A stretch of DNA of 64,000 nucleotides, from positions 43,724,509 to 43,788,508 of the forward strand of contig OZ020618.1 of assembly GCA_963971575.1 (NCBI GenBank), given 5' to 3'. A program made the translations under genes and the position numbers. Each line of letters begins with the position of its first letter. Position 1 is the first letter of the stretch. The notes below the pieces were generated by a model. That model made no database searches. It was not told the origin of the DNA and saw only the letters and a list, made by a program, of their open reading frames with translations. This document shows, one piece after another, positions 30,766 to 41,475 of the stretch. This stretch comes from Liopterus haemorrhoidalis. Its lineage: Eukaryota > Arthropoda > Insecta > Coleoptera > Dytiscidae.

Positions 30766-31279
30766 AGACATTAACTTTACATCCCCCAACTTTTCGCTTT
30801 TATCCAAATAACTCATTTAATAAAAATCCTACATGGTCAAGAATTTTTGTATTTGTTGTTATCTAACTAGTTACTCACATAACTAAACAATAATTAGGAA
30901 AAATTTAATTATTTTTATTCAACTTCAAATTATTTACAGAAAACATATTATAATATCTATTTTGACCAATGTTTGACCAAGAAATGTTTGTATGAGTTAA
31001 ACGTATTATAATTTGTAACTTTTTTAATTCTTTTTACTACTTTTTTTATTCATTTTATGTTTTTTATTCTATATGCTAATAAAAATGTTCATCTCTATAA
31101 ATGCTCATGACCATTTATTAAAATAACCAGCGATACATTTTTACCAATATTTATTATAACGTAGTGCCTACGAGATTATTGAGCCAGAAATTAAGTTTCA
31201 AGAACGACGTAAAATGCCTAGGGATGGGATGGAGTCCGCAAAAAAAAGTCCTCGGACTACATAAGTTTAAGAACTCCTG
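30731..31279. mobile_element. hAT non-autonomous element, 549 bp, in mariner
   Basis: Ends CAGCAATTCTGAAACT and, inverted, CAGGAGTTCTTAAACT are flanked by the exact 8-bp duplication CTCTAAAG (30723-30730 and 31280-31287). The paired TCCGCG / TCCGAGGAC sequences near the ends match as well. The interior is AT-rich, without transposase. Confidence 0.92.
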
Positions 31280-32076
31280 CTCTAAAGGAATGGTTGCGAC
31301 AAGTCCAGTACAACCGAAGAAACAAGCGATCATTTTCTTGAAGTGCTTTGTGAACGAACAACTTTTGTGGGTTTCGGTTCATTGGAAGACCCAAACAGGG
31401 GATTGTTGCTTAATTTCCGGTTCATATGAATAAATCTAAGCGTCACTTGTAACGCTGTTGTATTCGGATTTTGCAGTGCCTAAGTTGAATTTTTTTAGCA
31501 TTCCCTTACACCAATCAACACGAGCTATTTTTTGAGCCTCGGTCAAATTATGTGAAATCTATCAGGAACAGATCTTTTTCACAACTAAATGTTCATGCAA
31601 AATCAAATGTATTGCAATCTGCGATATGCAAAAGGATGTCTCTTTCTCACGATAAGTCACATGCCGATCTTCTTCAATCATTTTGCGCACAGCAGCGATG
31701 TTTTTTTGAATCACAACCGATTTTGGTAGACCTTCACGAGATTCATCACTGACGGACGAACAACCACGACGAAATTCTACAAACCAATTGTAAGGTTCTT
31801 TCTGATGGTGCTTCATGACCAAAAGTTGAACGAAGCGAATCAATGCATTGGTGTTGAGTTAGGCCTTTACTAAAATCGTAAAAAATCATGCTACAAAAAC
31901 CGGGTAATATCCATATTTTCACAAACTTTAAGCGCTCACTGTCAACAAACTACTCGTCCAATTTATAAGCTGCCACTGATTTCACAATAACAAATGTCAA
32001 ATTTTACGAATATCAATGACACATTTCAATATTGCCATCTAATGATCGTTTGTAAAAACATAAAAGGCAACCCCCG

Positions 32077-32474
32077 TATTATTTAATTGTTAAGTTTATT
32101 TATTTATTTATTTATTTATTTATTGGACATTACAGACATAAATGTCCTTTATTGTGTCCATACATATACAGGGTGTTAGGTAAATGTCCGGCACAATTTA
32201 AAAGACAGCATAGTGACGTAGAATGCAATCGATTTTTCCTTTGCCAATTTTCTCTAAAATGTGAATTTCGTTCAAAAATAAACAAACAAAATATGCCCCA
32301 AATTTTGAAAACCACTGACTTTTTTTAATTTTTCATATTAATCCAGAAGTTGTGTAGTTGCCATAGAGAAAAAAATATTTTAATTGTAGTTCAATAATAG
32401 AATATCAAAGTACGTGTCCGTCATAATCTAAAAATTGTAATATTAAACTTTTTCTTACTTATTTTTTCTTCATA
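32077..32474. other. (TTTA)n tract and probable LINE tail
   Basis: A (TTTA)n run of eight units sits at 32096-32124; on minus it reads ATGTCC followed by (AATA)n, a typical LINE 3' end. It may be the tail of the minus-strand LINE whose coding remnant is at 33077-33262, separated by the Harbinger insertion. Otherwise nothing. Confidence 0.5.
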
Positions 32475-33067
32475 CATACAGAAAGCCGACACCAGATTTA
32501 CTGTTTTACGCAGTATCTGTCCAAGTTTTCAAATATAACCGCACACGCTGTGCACTGGTAGGCACCGATCGTTGTCGGCTACCCGCTTACCGAAACGTTT
32601 AAACAGTTTAAGCAGCTTGATGTCAGCGCCGAAACAAAAAAATCTTGCATCATCTTCTTTTAATTGAGGAAAAAAGTGGTGGTATTCCCCATATTTACGT
32701 CTCTCTTGGTTTATTGCATGTATACCTTTTCTTTTTGGTTCCATTTTTAAATATAGTGATTCAGTTAGAAACAACACATCCAAAGATGGATCAAAACTCG
32801 CCATTTTCACTTATTTCAACACATAATTGTGCCAATATACGAAAGAGTAGCTATACACTTTCAAAACTAGCGTTCACTGTATGCTAGGCCAATATAATTA
32901 AAAAATGTACGATAAATAGGAAAAATAAATAAAAACTTCAATATATAGGTTATGTTATCTGTCAGTGTCATATGTAATATCAGCGTTTACCGTGTGCTCA
33001 ACCAGTAACCCAGTAAGCTTGTTTTCGGTACCGATTGTCAGTGCTGAATTTACCGGCTTTCTGTATG
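32475..33067 (-). mobile_element. PIF/Harbinger element, deleted, ~593 bp
   Basis: Inverted ends CATACAGAAAGCCG occur at 32475-32488 and inverted at 33054-33067, and encode on minus a HARBI1-like N-terminus. A clean 3-bp duplication was not found. It interrupts a minus-strand LINE. Confidence 0.65.
32529..32810 (-). pseudogene. HARBI1-type transposase, N-terminal fragment
   Basis: The minus frame includes AINQERRKYGEYHHFFPQLK and EDDARFF, the conserved start of PIF/Harbinger nuclease (R-x4-G-x-Y-H-x-L/F-x-x-x-L). After about residue 55 the sequence departs from the family. The DDE core is absent. The sequence differs from the copy at 5938-6267, so these are two subfamilies. Confidence 0.82.
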
Positions 33068-33076
33068 TTCGCGGCC

Positions 33077-33262
33077 TTACGTAGGAATTGAATAAGGCAA
33101 TGTATGGACTTTCTAGGCGAAAATCTTTTGTCAGATGTAGGACATATCCCACCCTCTTTAACGCACTATTTAGGTTGGGTTCAATATGTTGTTGAAATCT
33201 TAACTCCGCATCGAACCATACTTCCAGATCTTTTATTATTTTCGTACGTGGAACGCTGCAAC
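33077..33262 (-). pseudogene. Jockey-type LINE RT C-terminal fragment
   Basis: The minus strand reads IIKDLEVWFDAELRFQQHIE, LKRVGYVLHLTKDFR and ALFNSYVR, the typical segment after the RT catalytic core. It ends abruptly at the Harbinger insertion near 33067-33075. Confidence 0.8.
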
Positions 33263-33269
33263 CTCTCAT

Positions 33270-34084
33270 TATATAATTATATTTTAAAATATTACGTTTC
33301 TTTATTAAGTTGGTTAGTTTATTGCTTTTGTATTAATTTTCTGTTCAAGTTTCTCTTCCATATTGGTCTCTGAATACTTTTAAATTTTTAAATTGTACAT
33401 TCTGTCATGTTTATCATATTTTTGTTTCGCGTATAAAACCCAAATTTCTAGACCCAAAATTCCATTTTTTGCATTAATTTCATCAAATTTAATTAACCAA
33501 AAGCACTTTGATGGGAATCGAAAACAGGGCACGTATGTAACAATGATGAACAGTGGGCAGTAACGATCGTATGACTATAACATGCATGTATCATTTATCG
33601 CTAATTGATTCAGTAGTCGGGCGATACAGTGTCAGTGAACGTTCCCTGCAAATTACTATGCTGAGCCTCCCAACAGCAACAGCCAAAGCCCGCCACTACG
33701 GCCAGAATGCTTTATGTGAGATCATTCACTGCAAAGATAATTATGGATCATGTAAATGATGTCTGACGTATCATAAATCACATGTTGTTTATTCATGTGA
33801 ATTTGTTTCAGTAATTAATAAGTGTTTTTCACTTGATTTACTTGCTGTTGATTGTTCGTTAATGAATAGTTTTTAGGGATTTACACTAAGGATTAATTCT
33901 AGGTTTTTGTGCGGTTTAAGTGCTTAATTTCTTGTAAGTAAAAAAAAAGGATAAGACAGACAACTCTGTTGTTTAATCTGAAAACATTCGATCACTCTGA
34001 GATGCACAAAAAATAAGAGACAGGCTATATAAGTAGGTGTAAGGGAGTTTAGTACTCGAGTGAGCGAGAAAGGGTGAAGTAGGG
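33270..34084. other. Intergenic, nothing recognised
   Basis: AT-rich sequence without recognisable coding or repeat ends. An ACAGCCAAAGCCCGC word near 33680 also occurs near 12003, too short to interpret. Confidence 0.45.
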
Positions 34085-35600
34085 ACTGATTAAATCCAGC
34101 CCCGTTGCAGTAGAAGCCGAAGTCCATCAGGGCAACCTGATGTCACCGTCTCTATTCAATGTTTACATGGACGGTCTAAGTCAGTGTTCTTCAACCTTTT
34201 TGCCCCCTCGGACCGGTGAAAATTGGATAAACATTTTGCGGACCGGCTGAAAGCTAAGACACAAATAAAAACCAATATATATCTAGTATTTTATTATGAT
34301 ATAGGTATATGTTATACAGTTATATAATTTTTAGTGGGACATCTGCTGCTGCTTCTTTATTAGAAAATTTGATATACGTGGCTGCAGAGTTGTTCCTGAG
34401 AGACGAAGCGCTGCGTTAACATCCATTCAATTTCTCTGTTAGGTTTTTATTATTGACATGGCTAAAAAAATCTTTTCGCACAAATAGGAAGTCGAAAAAA
34501 TGACTAATAATTTGATAGCTTTATAACTCAAAGATGGATGTTTTTTTTTTACCGATTTGCATAATTGTGACAATGAATGCATTTTATGTCTGGACCCCAG
34601 AGTGACATCACAAGACAACTTGATCAGCTTTTATTTTTCACGAGGATCAAGTACACATGACTTTATAACTTTCAAGAATGGATTATTAATCCAGAGGTTA
34701 CCTTTACGAGGATATGACTTTCTGGTTGACATCAGCAGCAATCAAAAATTCTTCCAAACGTGAAAACATTTCTATATCTTCTTCTTGTAAGCTACTATTC
34801 CAAAGATCTAGCTTCTTCAGAAGTACGAAAAATAGTCGCGAGAGGCGTTGTATTGGGGGCTAGTAAATATTAAATAAATCATGGTTCGGACAAAAATTAT
34901 CTTCTGCGTCGACTAAAAAAATGTGCTAAATCCTCGTGAATAGAAGTGTGCATCTACATGGGGTAGCACTTTTATCAACCATATTAGCTATGCGGACCAT
35001 ATGGGCCTCATCAGTCCGTCTATTGCTGGACTGCGTCGGCTGTTAAGTATTTGCGTACAGTATGCCAATGAATATGGTCTCCTCTACAACGCCAGCAGGA
35101 TCGAATACGTTGTGTTTGCAGCCGCGAGACAAAAAGTACAATGTTCCTGGCATATGTCTCAACGGTACCGCAGTCAAGCAAGTCTCTTCTGTTTTCTACC
35201 TTGGCAACATTATTTCATATAATATATCCGACAGCTAACATTAAACGTCAGGGTTGAGCTATATGTGCCCGCGCTAACATGTTGAATAGGAGATTCGCCA
35301 AATGTAATTCTAGTATACGAGTTTAAAACATACTGTGCTAATTTTTATACCGCGCCTCTCTGAGTACATAATAGCACAGCTTTTTCCGTAGATTCGTTAC
35401 TTGTTACAATAATGCCTTCCGCCTTATTAACAATCTACCCAAATATTGTAGCGTTAGTAATATGTTAGTCAATAGTAAAGTGAGTACGTGTAAATCAGTT
35501 GTAAGAATGAATGTGTGTAATTTTAGATCTCGCTTGTACAACTCTTTAAATCCGCTTGTCCACTCTTGCTTTTCGTACAGACTCTGTCTTCACTAGTGGG
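34085..35600 (+). pseudogene. LINE RT relic split by a hAT element
   Basis: Before the hAT, 34110-34181 reads EVHQGNLMSPSLFNVYMDGL, the RT block just before the catalytic loop. After it, from about 34945, INHISYADHMGLISPSIAGL carries the YADD-equivalent (YADH, so the second Asp is changed), then CVQYANEYGLLYNASR. Further pieces in other frames are VSSVFYLGNIISYNISDS and, near 35470-35570, VRMNVCNFRSRLYNSLNP. The endonuclease and the fingers region are missing. Confidence 0.8.
34182..34940. mobile_element. hAT element or fragment inside the LINE
   Basis: The left end CAGTGTTCTTCAACCTTTTT with GACCGGTGAAAATTGG is hAT-like. The right boundary is inferred from where the LINE frame resumes; no good inverted end is visible there. 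No transposase recognised. The 8 bases before it (GTCTAAGT) are only roughly repeated near 34938-34945. Confidence 0.55.
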
Positions 35601-35819
35601 TGACGGCGGCCGAATTTGTACAAACGACATTATAATGTCTAAACAATACCGTGATATTTATTCATTTTGTTTTGTTTTATTGTTTATATTGGCTACGTGC
35701 TGTACTATTAAATAAAATAAATAAGAAATTGTTGATTAGGTTCATTGTCACCGCCAGTATTTTTATTTAAATGGTTACGTGTGGAACAACTGGTGGTAGG
35801 TATTAGGTGTTCAAATAAA

Positions 35820-36227
35820 GAGCTGTTTTATTCGACTAGTTTCGTGGATTGATCCACATCTTCAGCAGTGTATTAACTTTCGAACTACAAATTTATACAT
35901 ATTGTCAGAATGAGTTAAATTATACAATATAAAGCATAAAAACTAATTATACACAATAGATACTAACCTATTCTGATCCGCGAATCAGAATGAACATATT
36001 AAAATTGGTTAAGAGAACATGGTGCGAACATAACCTCTAAATGTTTCCCAAATATATTATATTGTCACTAAAACAATAAATTACGGTTTACGAATATATG
36101 AAATGCGATAGAAGTAGATCACGTACCTAATGGGAGTATGGAATCCATCCTAAAAACAAGATCACAACCGATATAAAAGAGTGTAAGCCCGGAAAACAAA
36201 AAATATGACATGAACGACATTTGGAAA
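35820..36227 (-). mobile_element. Possible Penelope-like element end
   Basis: ACTAGTTTCGTGGATTGATC, then CACATCTTCAGCAG, resembles the short terminal sequence of Penelope-like elements in arthropods. The remaining ~350 bp to the next element is AT-rich with no readable RT. The call rests on this end alone. Confidence 0.35.
35834..35865 (-). ncRNA. Hammerhead-ribozyme-like core
   Basis: On minus the order is CTGAAGA (fits CUGANGA), one U, a perfect 6-bp stem GUGGAU-CA-AUCCAC, GAAAC, UA, GUC. The GAA/AC..GU/C arrangement gives a minimal helix III and a GUC cleavage triplet, as described for hammerheads of Penelope-like elements. Helix I does not pair well with the immediate flanks, so activity is doubtful. 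Motif recognition only. Confidence 0.4.
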
Positions 36228-37131
36228 CAATGGGTGCGTTTTGTTGGGCCAATTCTAGTTTCGGTTTAATCAGAATATGCGTTTTGTTGCGACAGTATTC
36301 TCGTTCTATTCATTCTACTCATTCGATGACTCAAGGTCGAACGACTGGAATGAATGAGTGTGGTGGGGATGAAAATTAATATTTGAATGCAGTTGTTTTC
36401 ATTTGGTTTTTAAGTGTATTACAATTAAATCTTGGTATTACTGCTTCAAAATAAATTTTACTTTTAGTTTTTTTTATTTTCATTTTGTGTCCTAAAATAA
36501 ATATATTCCTTTATGATTTTAATATAGTATTGCTAAATCTAAACTTAAAATATATGTACAATTCATTTACTCGTTCTAAAACAATACGTTCTAGAATATT
36601 TGCTTCAATATAAAGTTTTCTTATTCTACATTTATTATTTAGATTATCCATTTAGGTGAAATATGTTCGTTATTTGTTCTACAACCATATGACTTAACCC
36701 CTGTGCAAATGTCATTCCATATTTACTTCACACAGAGCCGCCGCGTGAGGGGGGAAAGGTTGTGACCAGCACAAAGGCGCCATTCCAAAGAAAATAAAAA
36801 TAAAAATATTTATAATGCTTAAAATATTAACTTGTTTAATACATGGTTACTTGGTAATTCTTATTCTAAATACTCATAACGATTTTAAGCTCATTCACGA
36901 CATAAGCAAATTGAAAGATTGGACTGATGAAGATTTAACCAAACACTGCAAAATTATACACATCAAACTTACCGATCAAAAAAACGGGAAACGGGAAATC
37001 GGATAATCGGGATATTGACGGTGTATCCTTGCTTGATGAAATAAAAAGTTTGCAATATTTTGTAAAAAACAACATGTCTCCGCACGACGTATTAAACTAC
37101 AATTATAGAAATAATCTAACTAACACCTTTC

Positions 37132-37556
37132 CAGTGGCGGATCTACATACGGGCTAATAGGGCTTAAGCCCTGGGCCCCCGATTCACAAGGGGCCCTCAA
37201 TCTCTTGGACAGACACCTATCATTCTATTACTTTGGATTGGGGAGGTGAAGACCTTTTTTTTTGCTTTTCACTTAGATTTGAGAGGTGAGGACCTTTTTT
37301 TTGCTCTTCAGTTAGATTTGAGAGGTGAGGACCTTTTTTGTTTTTTGCTCTTCACTTAGATTTGGGAGGTGAAGACCTTTTTTTTGTTCATCACATAGAT
37401 TTGGAAACAAAACAAAAATATTCCTTTATATAATTTGGAAAAAAAAACAATACAAATTTACTAATATTTATTAAAAATCAACATAAGTGAAGAGAATGTG
37501 TAGGGCCCCTTGGTATTTTTAAGCCCTGGGCCCCCAACAAGCTAGATCCGCCACTG
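37132..37556. mobile_element. hAT MITE with internal minisatellite, 425 bp
   Basis: Inverted ends CAGTGGCGGATCTA match, and both ends contain AAGCCCTGGGCCCCC. The exact 8-bp duplication CACCTTTC flanks it (37124-37131 and 37557-37564). The interior is mostly a tandem repeat (next entry). Confidence 0.93.
37225..37405 (+). repeat. ~45-bp minisatellite, about four units
   Basis: The unit is roughly TTAGATTTGAGAGGTGAGGA-CC-T(7-10)-GCTCTTCAC. The same unit, inverted, forms the array at 60571-60755 in a different element. Confidence 0.9.
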
Positions 37557-37746
37557 CACCTTTCCCAATATAACTATAGTATTACGTATTTATTTAACTT
37601 TACCAGTTTCAGTAGCTTCAGGAGAAAGGAGTTTTTCAAAATTGTAAAGTCTTCACGATCAAAATCTTGTCTATGATCAAAATTGTCGTTTTATTGCGCA
37701 TCAATTCTAGTGCTTCTAACCAGCCACCAACAAAACGCACCCATTG

Positions 37747-38935
37747 AGTGGTCACGTTTCGTATCTTGTGACAATGTTAGTGAAGCGCTAAATATGAATT
37801 AGTAAAATACAAAAATCTAAAGTACAGGGCAGTCATATTTCCGTCTCTGGATATAAATGGTTTCGACTATGGTGTCCAGGAAATTTGGATTTTTAAATGT
37901 GACATCCCTCCCTCTCCCACTTTGTTTCGTTTATGGTGTTCGTGTTTCAAGTTTTTCGAATATCAAACCATTCGAAATTTGAGGGTCCACTGTAAATGGA
38001 TATATTATTGGTGATCGACAAAAAATTGTTGCCCGATCAATGTTATTCACATTCCTACAATTGAACATAATATATTTTTCGTTGCTGGTTTCAACTGTCT
38101 ACAAAAAAAAAAAAAAAAACATTTTTAATAGTGGCTGCTGAAAGGCTTTAAAAACGCAAAAAGGCGAGAATTTATTTGAACTAAAAATAATTTTACCAAA
38201 GTGGAGTACCAAGTGAATACAAAAAGAAGTTATTAATCCCCAAAATACAATAAAAAATTACGATCTTGTGAAACAAATTCCAAAAATTTACAATTAAACG
38301 AAACAGTGTAACCATGTCATAAAAAAAGTCTGTAAAAATTGAATTCGACATCTTTTGATCTGGGACTTGTTTGGTCTTTTTATAACTACATAACGAGCAT
38401 TCCTACCTACATGTGTTATGTCTGGTACATTTTTTTCATCAGCATTTGTCATACGACACTATCCAATTATTTTGGGGAAAAAATACAAGCCTATCGAAAA
38501 TATGTTTTTGTGTGTCCATTATGATATTTGTATCTTCAAAGCTTTTTTAATATTGTAATAATATATTTGATTTTGTATATTTGGACGAGTAATGCTTAGT
38601 TTTATGAATTAGTATGCATAGGCTATCTCGAAGCTGATTATTGCAAATACGCCACAGAAATCATTTGCTTAATAATGTTTCGATTGGATGAAGGATATCC
38701 ATGCATGCCAGATTTCGACCATGAATCATTTATTAGATCCTTCCAGGACTCAGGAGCGCGGATAGTAATTTTGGTGTACTAAAAGACAAAATTCTGACAA
38801 TAGAAGGAGAACATATGTATATACGGTAAACTACAAAGAACACGTAATGTGAAAGAAATTTAAAAATTATAAAAAAATGTGAAGTATATAATAGAACTTC
38901 ACATTTCAGTCTATAATATAACAGAATTGTATATA
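37747..38935. other. Intergenic with a pogo/Tigger-type end
   Basis: Near 37960-37992 the sequence ATTCGAAATTTGAGGGTCCA-CTG followed by TA resembles one end of a Tigger-type MITE (CAGTGGACCCTC on the other strand). A possible weak left partner starts near 37824 (CAGGGCAGTCA). The remainder shows nothing. Confidence 0.45.
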
Positions 38936-39616
38936 CCGTATTTTTCGGACCATAAGACGCACCGGACGATAAGACGCATCCTAAATTTATGAGATAATTT
39001 TTAGAAAGAATATTTATTATTACAATAACTTGTACCAGCAACATTCAGTTCATCTTCACTCTCTGTACTATCATTCGTCTCGTTATTGTCATTGTTCGTA
39101 TTATTTTCGTCTGAACTATTGTAGTCAATCTCTTCAAAAACCAAGTCATCTTCGATACTATCCAATGCGTTGCTTATACCGAATTTCTTTTATAATCGAA
39201 TATATAAGTTTATAAAAAGAATATATAACTTTATAATCGTCTTTTCTTCTACAACTTCCCATGAATTTTTTACCCAGGTACTTTTGAAATTGTCGGCCGT
39301 TCATCCGTTGCTGTAACATCGCGATTTGACTTTATCATTCGTTTGTTCTACTCTTTCCGCATAAAATTATTAAATAGTTTATTAATCGACCCAAGGGTTG
39401 TCGTTGACTTGTAAGGCCTCCAGAAATTACTAATTCTGTATTAATTTCTATTATATTTTCTTGGTTGATTCTGTTTTATGCGCTCCGAATTGATTCCACG
39501 CTAATATCGTACACTTTTGAAACAACAAACCAGTATCTTCGGACCATAAGACAAACCCCAATTGTGAGTCGATTTTTCTGTGTAAAAAGGTGTGTCTTAT
39601 GGTCCGAAAAATACGG
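38936..39616 (-). mobile_element. pogo/Tigger-like element, deleted, 681 bp
   Basis: Inverted ends CCGTATTTTTCGGACCATAA followed by GACRCAC are flanked by TA at 38934-38935 and 39617-39618. Just inside the right end there is a second, internal copy of CGGACCATAAGACA (about 39539), as if the right end were partly duplicated. Coding remnant on minus (next entry). Confidence 0.9.
39030..39190 (-). pseudogene. pogo/Tigger transposase acidic tail
   Basis: The minus strand reads GISNALDSIEDDLVFEE and then a Ser/Asp/Glu/Asn-rich stretch. This is the C-terminal tail after the Tigger DDE domain, homologous to the KCCISNNLNGSEDD tail of the element at 1498-4487. The catalytic domain is absent. Confidence 0.75.
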
Positions 39617-39774
39617 TAATAAGTGAAGGCGGCATGCTGAGTGTATAGGACAAATTTTGCTTTGTAGTACACGGCAAAATGAACAATATTTTTAAAATAA
39701 TTTAAAGTCTGTTAATCTAAGAGCTTTAAAAACAAATTTTATGTTAAAATATTATTTTGTTAATTTTAATTCAA

Positions 39775-40420
39775 ATACCTAATACCATTATTTAGGTTTC
39801 TAAATATGTGTAGTATTTTTTTTATATAGCAAGGTTCATTAATATTTTGAAAATTACGCCTATGGCTTCCGTTGGTTGTTTTAAGTCATATGCTCCGCTC
39901 CTCTGTTTTCGTATACATGACACATAGAATGAAAATATAATTCCAACAATTCCAACTTACGCTCTTAAAATTTAATTCAATTTAAATTTACGCTCTTAAA
40001 AATTAAATGCAACATTTGCCAAAATATAACTAGAATTTTGACAAAATAAAAATGCATAAAAAAAAAACAAAAAATAAAATTGTCTCTGCCCGGAAGCGAA
40101 CCCTAGTTTGCTGCGTAGCAAGCGAGCAAGCTGACCATTAGACCAAGATACGCCTTCTAGTGTAGTGTGTTACATAACTATAACTTTAGTACATTCCTGT
40201 TATACTATTCCAGTTCACACCAATGTTCATTACTAAGAATTTTTTCAGATTTTTAGTTAAACAATCTGGATTACAGGGTGTGGGACAAATTTTTTTTTGC
40301 ACAATTTTGGCAAAAATCGCCTCAAAATAATTTATTTTGCAAAAATAAAATTTTGATCGTTAATCCACGTACTAAGGGCTTTCATTTGATACCCTACACA
40401 GAATTTAAAAAAAAAAAAAA
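39775..40420 (-). repeat. Dispersed repeat with tRNA-like block, copy 1
   Basis: In reverse orientation this matches 62330-63180: shared words include AAATGCAACATTTGCCAAAA, CAGATTTTTAGTTAAAC, CTTTCATTTGATACCCTAC and the GGTTCATTAA / CTTATTAATG region. Copy 1 is flanked on the right by a poly-A/T run near 40408. Class unknown; it contains a tRNA-like block (next). Part of it also occurs at 44945-45055. Confidence 0.85.
40086..40155 (-). tRNA. tRNA-like block inside a dispersed repeat
   Basis: On minus: GGCGTATCTTGGTCTAATGG (A-box-like TGGTCTAATGG) then a stem-rich middle and GGGTTCGCTTCCGGGCAG (B-box-like GGTTCGCTTCC). The acceptor ends do not pair well, so this is a tRNA-derived segment rather than a working gene. 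The homologous place in the other copy holds a more divergent version. Confidence 0.45.
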
Positions 40421-40722
40421 AATCAGGTCTTGACAAGCGTCCACTAATCTCAAACTTCAGCAGCCTTTTGAGCCGCGTCATACTAGAGACTAGTGGAGCT
40501 AAATACACACGACTGCATCCCAAACCCTGGCGATATGCAGCCGCGTAAATTACGCCAGATCCAGTGCCCGCACAATGCCAGATCCAGTGACCCGAGCAGC
40601 ACTGCTTTCTGCATCCTGACATCAATTTTTAGGGTTTGTAGGAATGACGAAAAAACCCTTATACCGTCATTTTGTCGTCTGTCTGTTTGTGTATCTGTCT
40701 GCTCGGAAAAATTGTAGCCAAA

Positions 40723-40723
40723 C

Positions 40724-40783
<60 letters not shown>
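40723..40783 (+). repeat. (TTA)n microsatellite, ~20 units
   Basis: A near-perfect TTA run follows CGGAAAAATTGTAGCCAAAC, a phrase also present after the CTGT run at 62305. The two microsatellites therefore sit at the same place in related sequence. Confidence 0.95.
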
Positions 40784-40785
<2 letters not shown>

Positions 40786-41475
40786 TATATATTACACCTT
40801 TATTAACATGTAAGTCGATACATTTTATCTCAATTATTGTAACTCTGTATTTTATTTAACACATTATTAAAATAAATAATTAACAATAAGTATAAACTTC
40901 TTATAACGTCGATATAATACAGTATTCTTGTTTATAATAATACAAAATGTTGACAGCACAAATTCGAGGAGTATTTATTTATAATAGAAATTAAGTTGGC
41001 AATGCGGACGATGTTTAAGACGCAGATCTCTGTCTTAAACATCGCTTGTATTTAGACGAGGCCATACGGTTTCACATTAGCGTTTAAAGATACATTCACT
41101 TTAAGATCCGATCTTAAAGTTCTAGTGTGAAAAGGGTATAAGCATATACATTTTATGTACAGTGGTGGGCTGCCAAAATTGTAGCTACCGGTCTCTCAGG
41201 AGGAAAATTCACTGTTTAACAATTGGAGGAATTTTTTAACCGTTTAACAACGTTAACAACCGGTCCGAACTTTATCTGAGGTTTATCCATTGATATTATG
41301 ATTCACACACTAGCGGAAGCGCACCGCACAGAATAGATCACAATCTTGTCAGTTCTCTTTGCGTTTAATTTACATTTCGCACATATCGCTGACATTTTTG
41401 GGCCAAAATCAAATTAGTCAAAAGTAATTACTCTGAAAGAAATTGTTACATATTGTAATCTTACATTTATAATTA
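40784..41475. other. Intergenic with small palindromes and a hAT-like end
   Basis: CGATGTTTAAGAC at about 41000 is complementary to GTCTTAAACATCG at about 41035. A second small foldback with TTTCACATTAG / CTAGTGTGAAA ends spans about 41070-41136. At 41160 CAGTGGTGGGCTGCC begins what may be a hAT end; no partner was found. Confidence 0.45.

Larger units (their letters stand above)
30453..32076 (-). pseudogene. mariner (DD34D-type) relic, 3'-truncated, with hAT insertion
   Basis: The 5' end is at 32076 (CGGGGGTTGCCTTTTATG on minus, followed outward by TA). Coding relics on minus: FVEFRRGCSSVSDESREGLP, VTYREKETSFCIS and LHEHLVVKKICS, then near 31330-31400 the FQKWFL-to-VHWKTQ region in reverse, and 30466-30580 RIILHHDN (second catalytic Asp). 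It ends at the HDN block, so the third acid is missing. A hAT element (30731-31279) splits it. The family is the same as at 48814. Confidence 0.82.
36800..37690 (+). pseudogene. hAT transposase (ZMYM1-like) C-terminal remnant
   Basis: Plus-strand pieces: KLKDWTDEDLTKHCKIIHIK at about 36906-36970, then after a frame change DIDGVSLLDEIKSLQYFVKN and MSPHDVLNYNY. After the MITE comes LTLPVSVASGERSFSKL at about 37595-37645. The last is the hAT dimerisation core. The order matches zinc-finger MYM-type-1-like hAT transposases. Confidence 0.8.
36228..37746 (+). mobile_element. hAT-type element with GGGTGCGTTTTG ends
   Basis: Twenty-base perfect inverted ends CAATGGGTGCGTTTTGTTGG occur at 36228-36247 and 37727-37746. 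The interior carries a hAT transposase C-terminal remnant on plus, itself split by a smaller hAT MITE. No 8-bp target duplication could be found, so the outermost bases may differ or one side has been rearranged. Confidence 0.75.

Noticed and set aside
31164..31433. An 89-codon plus-strand frame as a host gene
   Set aside because: It spans the hAT right end and antisense mariner; the positions match mariner coding sequence on minus.
35876..36200. A possible Penelope reverse transcriptase
   Set aside because: Reading all frames gave no RT motif, so only the terminal motif is reported and with low confidence.
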